NCBI GenBank assembly: GCA_947074105.1
Contig: CAMTON010000021.1
Location: 1-46,677, forward strand
Reading direction: 5' to 3'
DNA length: 46,677 nt
Source of the DNA: an uncultured Bacteroidales bacterium
GTDB taxonomy: Bacteria > Bacteroidota > Bacteroidia > Bacteroidales > JAUNSR01
In this document: one piece after another, positions 1 through 7,883 of the stretch
How positions within the stretch are numbered: the first letter of the stretch is position 1
How the letters are laid out: each line of letters begins with the position of its first letter
The notes under the pieces: generated by a model
What the model saw: only the letters and a program-made list of their open reading frames with translations
Databases searched by the model: none
Told to the model about the DNA's origin: nothing
Program-made: the position numbers and the translations under genes

Positions 1-53
1 CCCGCGACCCCAACCTTGGCAAGGTTGTGCTCTACCAACTGAGCTATTTTCGC
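1..53 (-). tRNA. tRNA-Gly (GCC), 3' part beyond window edge
   Basis: Read on the minus strand, the acceptor strand GCGAAAA is followed by TA, a D-arm (GCTC...GAGC) and an anticodon stem CAACC/GGTTG closing a seven-base loop TTGCCAA. The anticodon is therefore GCC (glycine). The variable region and start of the T-arm are visible, but the T-loop and 3' acceptor strand lie left of base 1. A perfect TAnnTTTG element at 74-81 sits about 20 bases upstream and probably drives it. Confidence 0.93.
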
Positions 54-73
54 ATTTGTTATTTTTACGGGTG

Positions 74-81
74 CAAATATA
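74..81 (-). promoter_or_regulatory. -7 promoter element for tRNA-Gly
   Basis: On the minus strand this reads TATATTTG, a full match to the Bacteroidetes -7 consensus TAnnTTTG. It ends about 20 bases before the mature 5' end of tRNA-Gly. No clear -33 element was identified. Confidence 0.6.
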
Positions 82-101
82 AGCGTTTTATTATAAATAA
101 T

Positions 102-139
102 AAACCTGTTTTATAATAAAAATACTATAAAACAGGTTT
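102..139 (-). terminator. Hairpin terminator after the octa-barrel gene
   Basis: A perfect 14-bp inverted repeat (102-115 with 126-139, stem AAACCTGTTTTATA) encloses a 10-base loop. It lies about 50 bases past the stop of the minus-strand gene ending at 193. The T-tract after it is only partial, so termination efficiency is uncertain. Confidence 0.6.
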
Positions 140-192
140 AAAGTTCTTACGAGATTGACTCTCAAAAGATTATCACCGAAAATTTATTCGGA

Positions 193-3100
193 TTATTTTA
201 TTTTAAATTTAAGACCGGCAGAAACTGATGCATTTATATCAAATGGTCTGTGATTATTATACATCGACAGATATTTTGAACCTACATCAACTCTTGGTTC
301 TATAAACAGATCCACAATAGGAAGCAATCTGAATGAAAGGTTAAGACCTCCGTTTACAGTAGCTGCAAACTTATAGCTTTCTTCAAATTTAGACATACCC
401 ATTGATACTCCGGCAAAAGGCAATACCGATACTATTCTTCTGTCATTGATCCCTCCGACAAAATTAGAAACGTTAGCCATGTAGTTAAGATCTATTCCAT
501 TATACATGTCTTCATCTTTTGTTGCTTTCTCCGGAATACAAGGATAGTTGCTATACTTATATCCGATACGGATTCTTGAAACTGGAGAAATTTCACTTTC
601 CAGACCTGCTGTGAATGTCATTCCTGATTGTAGGGAATTTAGATTAGAAGAAAGGTTAGTACCTACACCTGCACCTCCGTAAACCCATGCTTTGTTTCTT
701 CCGTTGTAATCTTCTTTCGATCTTCTGTAGTTAGCACCATTGATATTATAAGTAAGACCAAGTGATGTTGAAGCCCAGACATCAGCGCCACAAGGAAGGA
801 ACTCTCTTGTTTCAAGACGACCGTCATACAATCCTATTTTTGGTTCGATATACAGACAAAGGTCTTTTGTTACATTAATACCAGCCTGAATTCCGGCATT
901 TCCGCCAAACATTACATTCGGAGTACTTCCGTCACCGGCATAATTTGTATTAAACAATGCTGTAGCACCGAAGAATGCATTCACCGAGAATAGTCTGTCC
1001 TTAGAATATCCGCAAAGGAAGTTTGTGATATTGAAAACATAATCAAGATCAAGACCTACTACTTTAGTTTTCATATATTCTTCCGTTCTTGGGCTCTCCT
1101 CTCCCAGTGATCCGCCGAATGCATGAAGTTTGATACCCGATACCGGGTTGAACCATTTTCCGGCTGTCACACCTACGATAGGCTGAACAGCATCACTTTT
1201 ATACTTTCTCAAAGTTCCTGACATAAGAGCATTTGCCCCGCCACTCACAGAGATATATGTATTATCAAGGAAGCTTTCGTTTTCGAAACTGTTTTTCACA
1301 TGATCTTTTGAATTATTTCTTGTGAAATTAAATCCTAAAGCAAGTGAAAGAGGCACATCAGCTTTTGAAGACGTAAGTCCTCTTGCATAATTCGAATTGA
1401 ACACCGATACTTTAGGTTCGATAAAGAAGCTTGTAACATCAGTAATTTTGAAATTACCCTGGAAACCGAAGTTTCCTCCTACCGCAACCTTAGCATTATC
1501 TGTTTCTTTAGAGAAAGCCGTACTCAAACCAAGTAATCCGTACATGTTGAAATTTCTTCCAGGATCATAACCAAACATGATTGTATGAAGGTTATACATA
1601 TAATCAGCAGAAAGAGTCAACATCTTCATATTATGTTTATGACCGTTGATTCTAGGGTTTGTTGCTGTTGCTCCGGCTACCGAGAATCTCATAGCAGAAT
1701 ATGCATTAAACCATTTACCAGCAGAGAATGAAACACCGGGAGTAACATAGTCAAACATATGTCTTGTCAGTGTCGGTGTCGAAACTATAAAGTTTGCAGA
1801 ACCTCCGATAGAAACGAAACTGTTGTCAGCTGCATTTTCCGACTGCATCTTATTCTTTCTCTCTCCTGTGTAAACCGGATTAAGATAATAGTTAATACCA
1901 AGTTTTAAAGAAGCAAGAAGGTCTCTGTTAAGCGGAGTAAACGTTGTCGCAATCAGCTTATCATTATAAATCGATAATGAAGGCTCAAGGAATATTCCCA
2001 CATAAGGACTTACGAAGTAGTTAAACTGAAGTCCAAGATCCATTCCCGGAATTACGCTCTGTTTAGATCCGTCACCTGTCGGTCCTGAATTATACATTGC
2101 AGAAGCTCCGATTATAGCACTTGCATTAAATCTTCTGTCATGTCTGAAATCCAGCAACGCATTTGTAATATTGAACATATAAGAAAGATCTGCAGAAAGC
2201 ATTTTAGTTCTCATATAATTCTGAGTGTTCGGTCTGAACTCTCCAAGTAGTCCTGCTTTTCCTCCAAGTCTCAAACCTGAAACTTCGTTGAAGAAGTAAC
2301 CCAGATGAGCTCCGAAGATCGGCTGAACCGATTTATCTTTAAGGATTCTCATATGACCCGACAGTGCTGAGTTAACACCGCCTGACAGAGAGATAAATCC
2401 GTGAGGTTTAAATTCTGAAGTAGATTCTCTTCTTACTCTTTCAAGATATTCTCCTGATCTGTTAAAGTTGAATCCTAACATAACTGAAGCCGGAGCATCA
2501 AAATTCTTATGAGAAATTCCTCCCGCATAAGATGTCTGGAAGACACTGAAACGAGGTTCGATAAAGAAATCCGTAGTAGCCGAAAGTCTGAAGTTTGCCT
2601 GAAGACCAAGACCGAATCCTATTGACGGAGATGTTACATCCGATTTTTCAGGGATAGCCCCGTCTAATCCAACTATACCATATAAAGAGAATACTCTGCT
2701 CGCGTCATAACCGTTGAAAAGAGAATTGATATTCAGTAAATAGTCAAACTGACCACCGAAAACCTGCATATCATCTTTTGTCGCCGGATGTTTCACCATT
2801 GCTCCGGACGCCATTAAACGAAGACCAGAAGAAGGAGAAAGCCATTTTCCTAATCCGACTGCTAATTTAGGATTAAGATAGTCCGGCATATTTTTGCTCA
2901 GTGTAGCTCCGTTTACAAGGACGTTAGCTCCGCCTGCCAAAGTTACAAATGTATTATCCCAGAATGATGTTGAAATAAATGAACCTGTATTAGTTCTCAT
3001 TTCACGTGGTATAACATAATAAGTCACACCGGCAAAGACTCCGGGCACTACGTCAAGTCCGTCTTCCTTCATAAAGTTATAACCATCGCTGTAAAGGCTG

Positions 3101-4917
3101 ATATTAGGCTCTATGAAAAGAGAAGTTGTAGGGCTTATTCTTGTACTTAGGTGAAGACCTGCTCTTACTGAAGAGATAAAGTCGAAATTATCTTCCGGAT
3201 TAGAGATGAAATTAGCTCCATATCCGATGAAAGGAGAAAAATCAACCCACGAATTCTGATCCTTACCTAAGAAAAGTGTATTTAGATTCACCATCGCATC
3301 AAGCGACACTCCTGCAAGAGCTGTTTTCGTCTGGATTATTTCCGGAGCATGTACATTCGGCATGCCTACCTGAAGTCCTAATCTCGGAGTGAAAACATGG
3401 TTAAATGTTTTACCGATATATAATGCAGCTGCAGGGTTGAAGCTTCCGATTCCGTCTTTTTTATCTCCTGTTACAAGTGTTTGTCCACCAAGAGCACCTG
3501 AAACGAAAATATAGTCCGCCCAATGAGAGGCGCTGTCCGAACTGTGGCTGAATCTGTCACTCATATAGTCTGACACAGGATACCATGTAAGACCCATATT
3601 AAATGACGCCGGCATATCAAATTTACCCATTGACATTCCGCCAAGGTATTTAGATTGATAAATGCTTATTCTTGGCTCAAGGAAAATAGACAAATTCTTT
3701 GAAAGACGTATATCTGCATTCAGACCGAAACCGGCGCCGAAAGCCATGCCTTTATTATTATCGTCAGATTCTCTGAAGTTGTCTTTCTTGATCATTCCCC
3801 CTTCTACCCCTGCCACAAGGCTCATCTTAAAGATTCTGTCCTGTTTGTAGCCTTCGAAAAGCGAGCTCAATCCAAGCATATAATCAAGGCGCCCTGATAT
3901 GAGCGATAATTTGTCTTCAAATTCATTCTTAGGATAAGACATGTTCGCAGATAATCTCACACCTGAAATAGGAGTAATCCATTTCCCTATCCCTACTGAA
4001 ATCGACGGTCCTCCGTATTTCATTATGTTGCTGCGTCCTCCTTCAGGAAGCATAACGCTCGACCATCCTCCTCCTACAGAGATAAACGTGTTCTGTAAAC
4101 CTCCTTTTGTAAACGGAGTCAGATTTTCTCTTGCTTCAACCGGAACCATCTTATATGTCATCCCGGCCATTACTGTCGAAGCCATATCAAATTTTCTCCA
4201 GTTTGTAGTCAGATTATATCCGTCAGAATAAAATCCGATAGAAGGTTCAAGAAACATCTCAAATCCCGGAGTAAAGCTATAAGTAAGCTGCAATCCGACT
4301 CTACCGCCTCCGAAAGCCTCCTTATTGTCTTTCGACATATAAGACATACCTCCCGAGATTCCGACAAATCCGTTTAAGTTTAATCTGCGGCTCTGATTAT
4401 ATTCAAGAATATAATTAGTAAGACTCATTATATAGTCTACACTCAGATTACCTGTAAGGAAGTAGTCACGCGACATAGTCTCATCCGGACTGTCAAGGAC
4501 ACCTCCGTTAAGACCAAATCTCAGACCTGACACTGCATTAAACCAATTGGTATAATATATTGATCCTGTGTAGTTGAATGTATTTATTATAGAACCCTGA
4601 TTCTGATTCAATACATTCCCCGCACCAACAAATCCTATACTTAATCCTTTACTGGCATGTTTTTCCTTATCCAAACTCTCAATGCCCGGACGACTTTGCA
4701 AAACGTGATCCATCGCGTTGATCGGTTTGCTTTTTACCGTCACGGTATCAAGTCTTTTAAAACCAAAACGTTCGAGTAGTGATGGTTCCTGTTTATATGG
4801 ATTCGAATTGTCGTCAACTATCTTGCCGGGAGTAAAACGGCTTTGTGCCGTCATAGTACCCCCTATACCAACAAACATCAGTGCAAAGGTTAAACGAAAC
4901 ATTGATAAACTTTTCAT
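193..4917 (-). CDS. Giant outer-membrane protein with eight tandem beta-barrel units
   Basis: No known family name is assigned. The first ATG (4917) gives 1574 residues; the open frame begins three codons earlier at a TTG. A signal peptide (MKSLSMFRLTFALMFVGI...TMTAQ) is followed by a linker of about 70 residues and then eight repeats of about 188 residues to the C-terminus. Each repeat carries the landmark [FY][LI]EP, at residues 225, 415, 604, 788, 979, 1168, 1359 and 1541 (counted from the TTG). Each also has an SG[LIV][RK]-like strand, a DYM/NYM strand, and a strand ending in alternating polar/aromatic residues, such as MGLTWY or AGVTYY. This is the pattern of 8-strand outer-membrane barrels of the OmpA/OmpX type. 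Odd and even repeats form two subtypes. It is the last gene of an apparent operon with an OmpA-like protein and a DUF3575 protein. The family signature (alternating amphipathic strands, signal peptide) is seen; surface location is inferred. A single very wide barrel is an alternative to eight small ones. Confidence 0.85.
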   Translation of the reverse strand: MKSLSMFRLTFALMFVGIGGTMTAQSRFTPGKIVDDNSNPYKQEPSLLERFGFKRLDTVTVKSKPINAMDHVLQSRPGIESLDKEKHASKGLSIGFVGAGNVLNQNQGSIINTFNYTGSIYYTNWFNAVSGLRFGLNGGVLDSPDETMSRDYFLTGNLSVDYIMSLTNYILEYNQSRRLNLNGFVGISGGMSYMSKDNKEAFGGGRVGLQLTYSFTPGFEMFLEPSIGFYSDGYNLTTNWRKFDMASTVMAGMTYKMVPVEARENLTPFTKGGLQNTFISVGGGWSSVMLPEGGRSNIMKYGGPSISVGIGKWITPISGVRLSANMSYPKNEFEDKLSLISGRLDYMLGLSSLFEGYKQDRIFKMSLVAGVEGGMIKKDNFRESDDNNKGMAFGAGFGLNADIRLSKNLSIFLEPRISIYQSKYLGGMSMGKFDMPASFNMGLTWYPVSDYMSDRFSHSSDSASHWADYIFVSGALGGQTLVTGDKKDGIGSFNPAAALYIGKTFNHVFTPRLGLQVGMPNVHAPEIIQTKTALAGVSLDAMVNLNTLFLGKDQNSWVDFSPFIGYGANFISNPEDNFDFISSVRAGLHLSTRISPTTSLFIEPNISLYSDGYNFMKEDGLDVVPGVFAGVTYYVIPREMRTNTGSFISTSFWDNTFVTLAGGANVLVNGATLSKNMPDYLNPKLAVGLGKWLSPSSGLRLMASGAMVKHPATKDDMQVFGGQFDYLLNINSLFNGYDASRVFSLYGIVGLDGAIPEKSDVTSPSIGFGLGLQANFRLSATTDFFIEPRFSVFQTSYAGGISHKNFDAPASVMLGFNFNRSGEYLERVRRESTSEFKPHGFISLSGGVNSALSGHMRILKDKSVQPIFGAHLGYFFNEVSGLRLGGKAGLLGEFRPNTQNYMRTKMLSADLSYMFNITNALLDFRHDRRFNASAIIGASAMYNSGPTGDGSKQSVIPGMDLGLQFNYFVSPYVGIFLEPSLSIYNDKLIATTFTPLNRDLLASLKLGINYYLNPVYTGERKNKMQSENAADNSFVSIGGSANFIVSTPTLTRHMFDYVTPGVSFSAGKWFNAYSAMRFSVAGATATNPRINGHKHNMKMLTLSADYMYNLHTIMFGYDPGRNFNMYGLLGLSTAFSKETDNAKVAVGGNFGFQGNFKITDVTSFFIEPKVSVFNSNYARGLTSSKADVPLSLALGFNFTRNNSKDHVKNSFENESFLDNTYISVSGGANALMSGTLRKYKSDAVQPIVGVTAGKWFNPVSGIKLHAFGGSLGEESPRTEEYMKTKVVGLDLDYVFNITNFLCGYSKDRLFSVNAFFGATALFNTNYAGDGSTPNVMFGGNAGIQAGINVTKDLCLYIEPKIGLYDGRLETREFLPCGADVWASTSLGLTYNINGANYRRSKEDYNGRNKAWVYGGAGVGTNLSSNLNSLQSGMTFTAGLESEISPVSRIRIGYKYSNYPCIPEKATKDEDMYNGIDLNYMANVSNFVGGINDRRIVSVLPFAGVSMGMSKFEESYKFAATVNGGLNLSFRLLPIVDLFIEPRVDVGSKYLSMYNNHRPFDINASVSAGLKFKIK

Positions 4918-5059
4918 ATCAATCAAAACCTGTTAATTTTTTTCCAATAACACCCTATTTTTCAAGAGCTTTATCATCAGCCATTTGCGGCTCTATTAAT
5001 TATTCTATGTTACTTCTCTCTCAATATCTTAATCTGAACAGCAGTAATATATATTACTA

Positions 5060-7090
5060 TTATTCAAATTCGACACTAACAACTTCCCAGACATCTTTAA
5101 GGTCTCCGTCCATCGCTGCGATTTCTGCAAGACTCTCGTCATACATAACCGCAATTCGCAGGAAGGTCTGAGCCTGAATCGGCTCACTGTTTCTTGCAAG
5201 ACAAACGGCTCTTATATAATTGTTGATCGGTTCTTCTCCCGAAAGTTGTTTCACTTTTTCCAGAGCGAGTTCATTTATACCTCTGGTCAAAAGGATAAGA
5301 ACTTCATTAAGCCCGCCTTTTGCCTGAAGCATCTCTGCATTGTCATATTTCCCGTTGAATATTTCCACTGTTGCAAGAATTTCTTCTGTATCAACATTTA
5401 TAGGAAGGAAATTAGCAACAGAATCGGCAGATGAGAATTCTCTTCTTTTAAGACATGTGATGATCTGATTTATCATAACTTCCTGAGGAGCTCCTTCTTT
5501 AACATAAGGAGCAAGTACCTGCGGATCAAACTTTTTCGCTCTGATATTCAGACAAGCCAGTTTATTTGCAGCCAGGTAGTTGTTTCTCGGGAATTTAGCA
5601 AGCGACTCATTAAAGTAGCATCTCAGACGTGCTGTATCTGCTGTCGATTCAAAAAGTCGGGAATAGCCATAACGGTCTACCTTCTCAGGTTCCTCTTTGT
5701 ATAAAGATTCGATTTCCGAATCTGTCATTACCCTGAACTGAGAATACTCATATGTATATTCCACCTTTCTTAATCGTGGAAGATAAATTGCAGAGATTAC
5801 ATCTTTATAAAATTTCAGAGAGCGCATTCTCGCACCCTGATAATTAATATCTTTCGGGCTTTTGTCTATTATTTCTTTAACCTTAGCAGCTTCTTCCGTA
5901 CGACCATCCTCCATCATTAGATCGTAAACGTCATTCCATGTCGCTACTACAGCATTGGTTTCAACTTTAAGAAAACTTCTTGTATCTCTGCTAAGAACAG
6001 AAAGCACAAGATTTGACACCTCTTTCATACGAGCCTGAGCAAGCTCCTGATTTCTTTTATAGTCTCCGTCGGGTGATGCTGTACCCTGAATAGAGAACGA
6101 TTTAAGTGTAGTATTCGGGTCTCTGTCAAGATTATCAAGTTCACCTCTCAGGCTATTGATAGAAGAGGCAGTTTCCTGATTCTTCATATTGATCTTGGCC
6201 TGACCTGTCTCAAATTCAAGATTCATGGCTCCTGCCGTTGGAAGCAGCGCTTCTGACGGTTGCGGAAACCAGCGAGGATCTGTGATATCCTGCATACCGA
6301 AGTCAAAATCATAAAATCTAAGAGGATTGATAACTCCTTTTGAGATAGAGTCAACCTTAGTCCATATCTGTTTCTTATAATTCTCTATAGAATAAAGAAA
6401 TATAACTTTAAAGTCATGTTCCACATTTACAGGTGAAACAGAGTCGGTTACGTAGAAAGTATTGTTTTTCTTAGGCTCTACAGAGTAATCAACAAATGCC
6501 GTCAGTGGATCATCTGAAGACACACCTCCATATAAGCGTCTCTGAGATATCGTATACTCATCCCCGTCAACCACAACCGGCGACATCATTGTAACTTTAT
6601 TATCAACAACATCCATCAGGTATGGCTGAAGAATAAATCTTCTGTTTTTCTCAAACAAGTCCTGTGAAATTCTCACCAGATTCTTGACATACATAGTATT
6701 ACCGACAACAGTAAGCTCAGGTTCTGCCTGAACGTCTTTTGTAAGTTTACCATCAATGAACACATCCTGAAGAACGAAATCCTTCTGTTCAAGTGTCACA
6801 GTCATGGTTTCCGAATTCGGAACCTTTACATCTTTCTCCGAATAAGACAATGATGAAAAGGTAAGAATCTGCCCCACTGTCAATGTAAGATTGGTTCTAC
6901 CATCATCATCGGTTGAACCTTCAGTCTCACCGCTGCTCTTATCCTTGATAGTCACACCGGCCAATGGCTCGGCTTTATCATTTACGACTACAATCTGAAT
7001 TCTTTTTTTCTGAGCTTCCAATGAAAAGACACAGAATACGAAAATCAAAACAAGAAAATATCTGGATATTTTTTTATTAACGAAACTCAT
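5060..7090 (-). CDS. DUF3868-like / OmpA-like periplasmic protein with carboxypeptidase-regulatory domain
   Basis: 676 residues. A signal peptide ends near residue 26 (FSLEAQ). Residues 29-102 look like a carboxypeptidase-regulatory (CarboxypepD_reg) beta-sandwich (AEPLAGVTIKD, then a DDDGR turn). Residues about 123-190 resemble DUF3868 domains of Bacteroidales fimbrial clusters: an FILQPYL strand, PVVVDG, and an SQRR motif. Residues about 290-366 resemble an OmpA C-terminal peptidoglycan-binding domain (LEFETGQAKI; FSIQGTASPDGDYKRNQ; AQARMKEV). The remainder is helical and TPR-like. It starts 12 bases after the DUF3575 gene and precedes the octa-barrel gene by 142 bases, so the three are probably cotranscribed. 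A role as periplasmic anchor between barrels and the cell wall is inferred. The DUF3868 assignment is by eye and moderate; the OmpA-like segment is firmer. Confidence 0.75.
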   Translation of the reverse strand: MSFVNKKISRYFLVLIFVFCVFSLEAQKKRIQIVVVNDKAEPLAGVTIKDKSSGETEGSTDDDGRTNLTLTVGQILTFSSLSYSEKDVKVPNSETMTVTLEQKDFVLQDVFIDGKLTKDVQAEPELTVVGNTMYVKNLVRISQDLFEKNRRFILQPYLMDVVDNKVTMMSPVVVDGDEYTISQRRLYGGVSSDDPLTAFVDYSVEPKKNNTFYVTDSVSPVNVEHDFKVIFLYSIENYKKQIWTKVDSISKGVINPLRFYDFDFGMQDITDPRWFPQPSEALLPTAGAMNLEFETGQAKINMKNQETASSINSLRGELDNLDRDPNTTLKSFSIQGTASPDGDYKRNQELAQARMKEVSNLVLSVLSRDTRSFLKVETNAVVATWNDVYDLMMEDGRTEEAAKVKEIIDKSPKDINYQGARMRSLKFYKDVISAIYLPRLRKVEYTYEYSQFRVMTDSEIESLYKEEPEKVDRYGYSRLFESTADTARLRCYFNESLAKFPRNNYLAANKLACLNIRAKKFDPQVLAPYVKEGAPQEVMINQIITCLKRREFSSADSVANFLPINVDTEEILATVEIFNGKYDNAEMLQAKGGLNEVLILLTRGINELALEKVKQLSGEEPINNYIRAVCLARNSEPIQAQTFLRIAVMYDESLAEIAAMDGDLKDVWEVVSVEFE

Positions 7091-7102
7091 AAAAAACTTC
7101 TA

Positions 7103-7654
7103 CTATTTTATAATATACACGATTGATACAGCACATGAAGTAGGGACAGGAAGCCATTTTTTATAATTCAATTCAAAATCACCTCTTTCTCCTTCATATT
7201 TATACTGGTTTGCATAAACTGCTCCGACTCCTAATCCAACTTCTAAATTCCAGTGATTAGATAAAATCCAGTTATAACCAACAAGTACTCCTGCACCTTT
7301 AGCATCACCTTTATAGCCGGTATTTTTGATTTTTATATCATTATCAACATAGACAAGATCCAAACCCATATAAAATCTACAAAGCGGACGCTGAAACCAA
7401 TATTTCACCTGTGGCTTAATAATCGTAAATTCCATATTATCGAATGGATAGTCCCATTGCCTTACGGTCCCGTTAAAACAGAACGACCAATGATTTGAAG
7501 CAACGATCTCTAACCCTAAATTGGGCGAAAGCGTCGCATCTGCTACTAAATTGGTTTTCACGGCTATTTTTTGCGCATTTACTACATGATATGATGTTAA
7601 AAGCAACAATATTAATAAGCATTTCTTTACAACAAACAAACTTTTATCCTCCAT
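7103..7654 (-). CDS. DUF3575 domain outer-membrane protein
   Basis: 183 residues with a signal peptide (KKCLLILLLLTSYHVVNAQ). The mature start KIAVKTNLVADATLSPNLGLEI is the typical opening of DUF3575 proteins, small predicted barrels of Bacteroidetes. Alternating strands follow (HWSFCFNGTVRQW, VKYWFQRP, FYMGLDLVY, GAGVLVGYNWIL, WNLEVGLGVGAVY), and it ends on a barrel-like strand VSIVYIIK. In fimbrial clusters DUF3575 proteins commonly sit beside DUF3868 proteins, and that pairing is kept here with a 12-base gap. It is first in the operon and has a good -7 element at 7695-7702. No fimbrillin gene is present nearby, so a fimbrial role is not supported here. Confidence 0.85.
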   Translation of the reverse strand: MEDKSLFVVKKCLLILLLLTSYHVVNAQKIAVKTNLVADATLSPNLGLEIVASNHWSFCFNGTVRQWDYPFDNMEFTIIKPQVKYWFQRPLCRFYMGLDLVYVDNDIKIKNTGYKGDAKGAGVLVGYNWILSNHWNLEVGLGVGAVYANQYKYEGERGDFELNYKKWLPVPTSCAVSIVYIIK

Positions 7655-7694
7655 TTTTTAAACATAATTTACACTAAAATCCGCATAATTAAAA

Positions 7695-7702
7695 CAAAGT
7701 TA
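7695..7702 (-). promoter_or_regulatory. -7 promoter element of the DUF3575/OmpA/octa-barrel operon
   Basis: The minus strand reads TAACTTTG, a full TAnnTTTG match, 40 bases before the DUF3575 ATG. The predicted leader is about 35 bases and lacks a Shine-Dalgarno site. It is the only strong candidate promoter for the three genes down to 193. Confidence 0.6.
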
Positions 7703-7843
7703 ATAATATTATAATTCCTAGAAAAACTTTTTTACACCTTTTATTCAATGATTGTTTTATTTAGACAAAGTCTTCTAAACGGCATTCTATAAAATATTCG
7801 ACATTATTTTTTTCAAAAATATTCACAAATATAATATCTTAAT

Positions 7844-7851
7844 TACATTTG
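7844..7851 (+). promoter_or_regulatory. -7 promoter element of the M6 protease gene
   Basis: TACATTTG matches TAnnTTTG and lies 32 bases before the ATG at 7884. The -33 region is AT-rich without a clear TTTG. The 230-base gap between the two divergent genes thus holds one promoter for each side. Confidence 0.6.
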
Positions 7852-7883
7852 CACATCAAAAAACTTAATCTATTTGAAAAAAA

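Noticed and set aside
3941-4231. Plus-strand frames opposite the octa-barrel gene (also 3662-3850 and 4718-4936)
   Set aside because: They arise from the biased strand composition of the repeat gene and lack starts, promoters or domains.
193-4917. Octa-barrel protein as a type IX translocon (SprA-like) or autotransporter
   Set aside because: The regular ~188-residue periodicity with eight equivalent units does not fit SprA's single large barrel, and there is no passenger domain.
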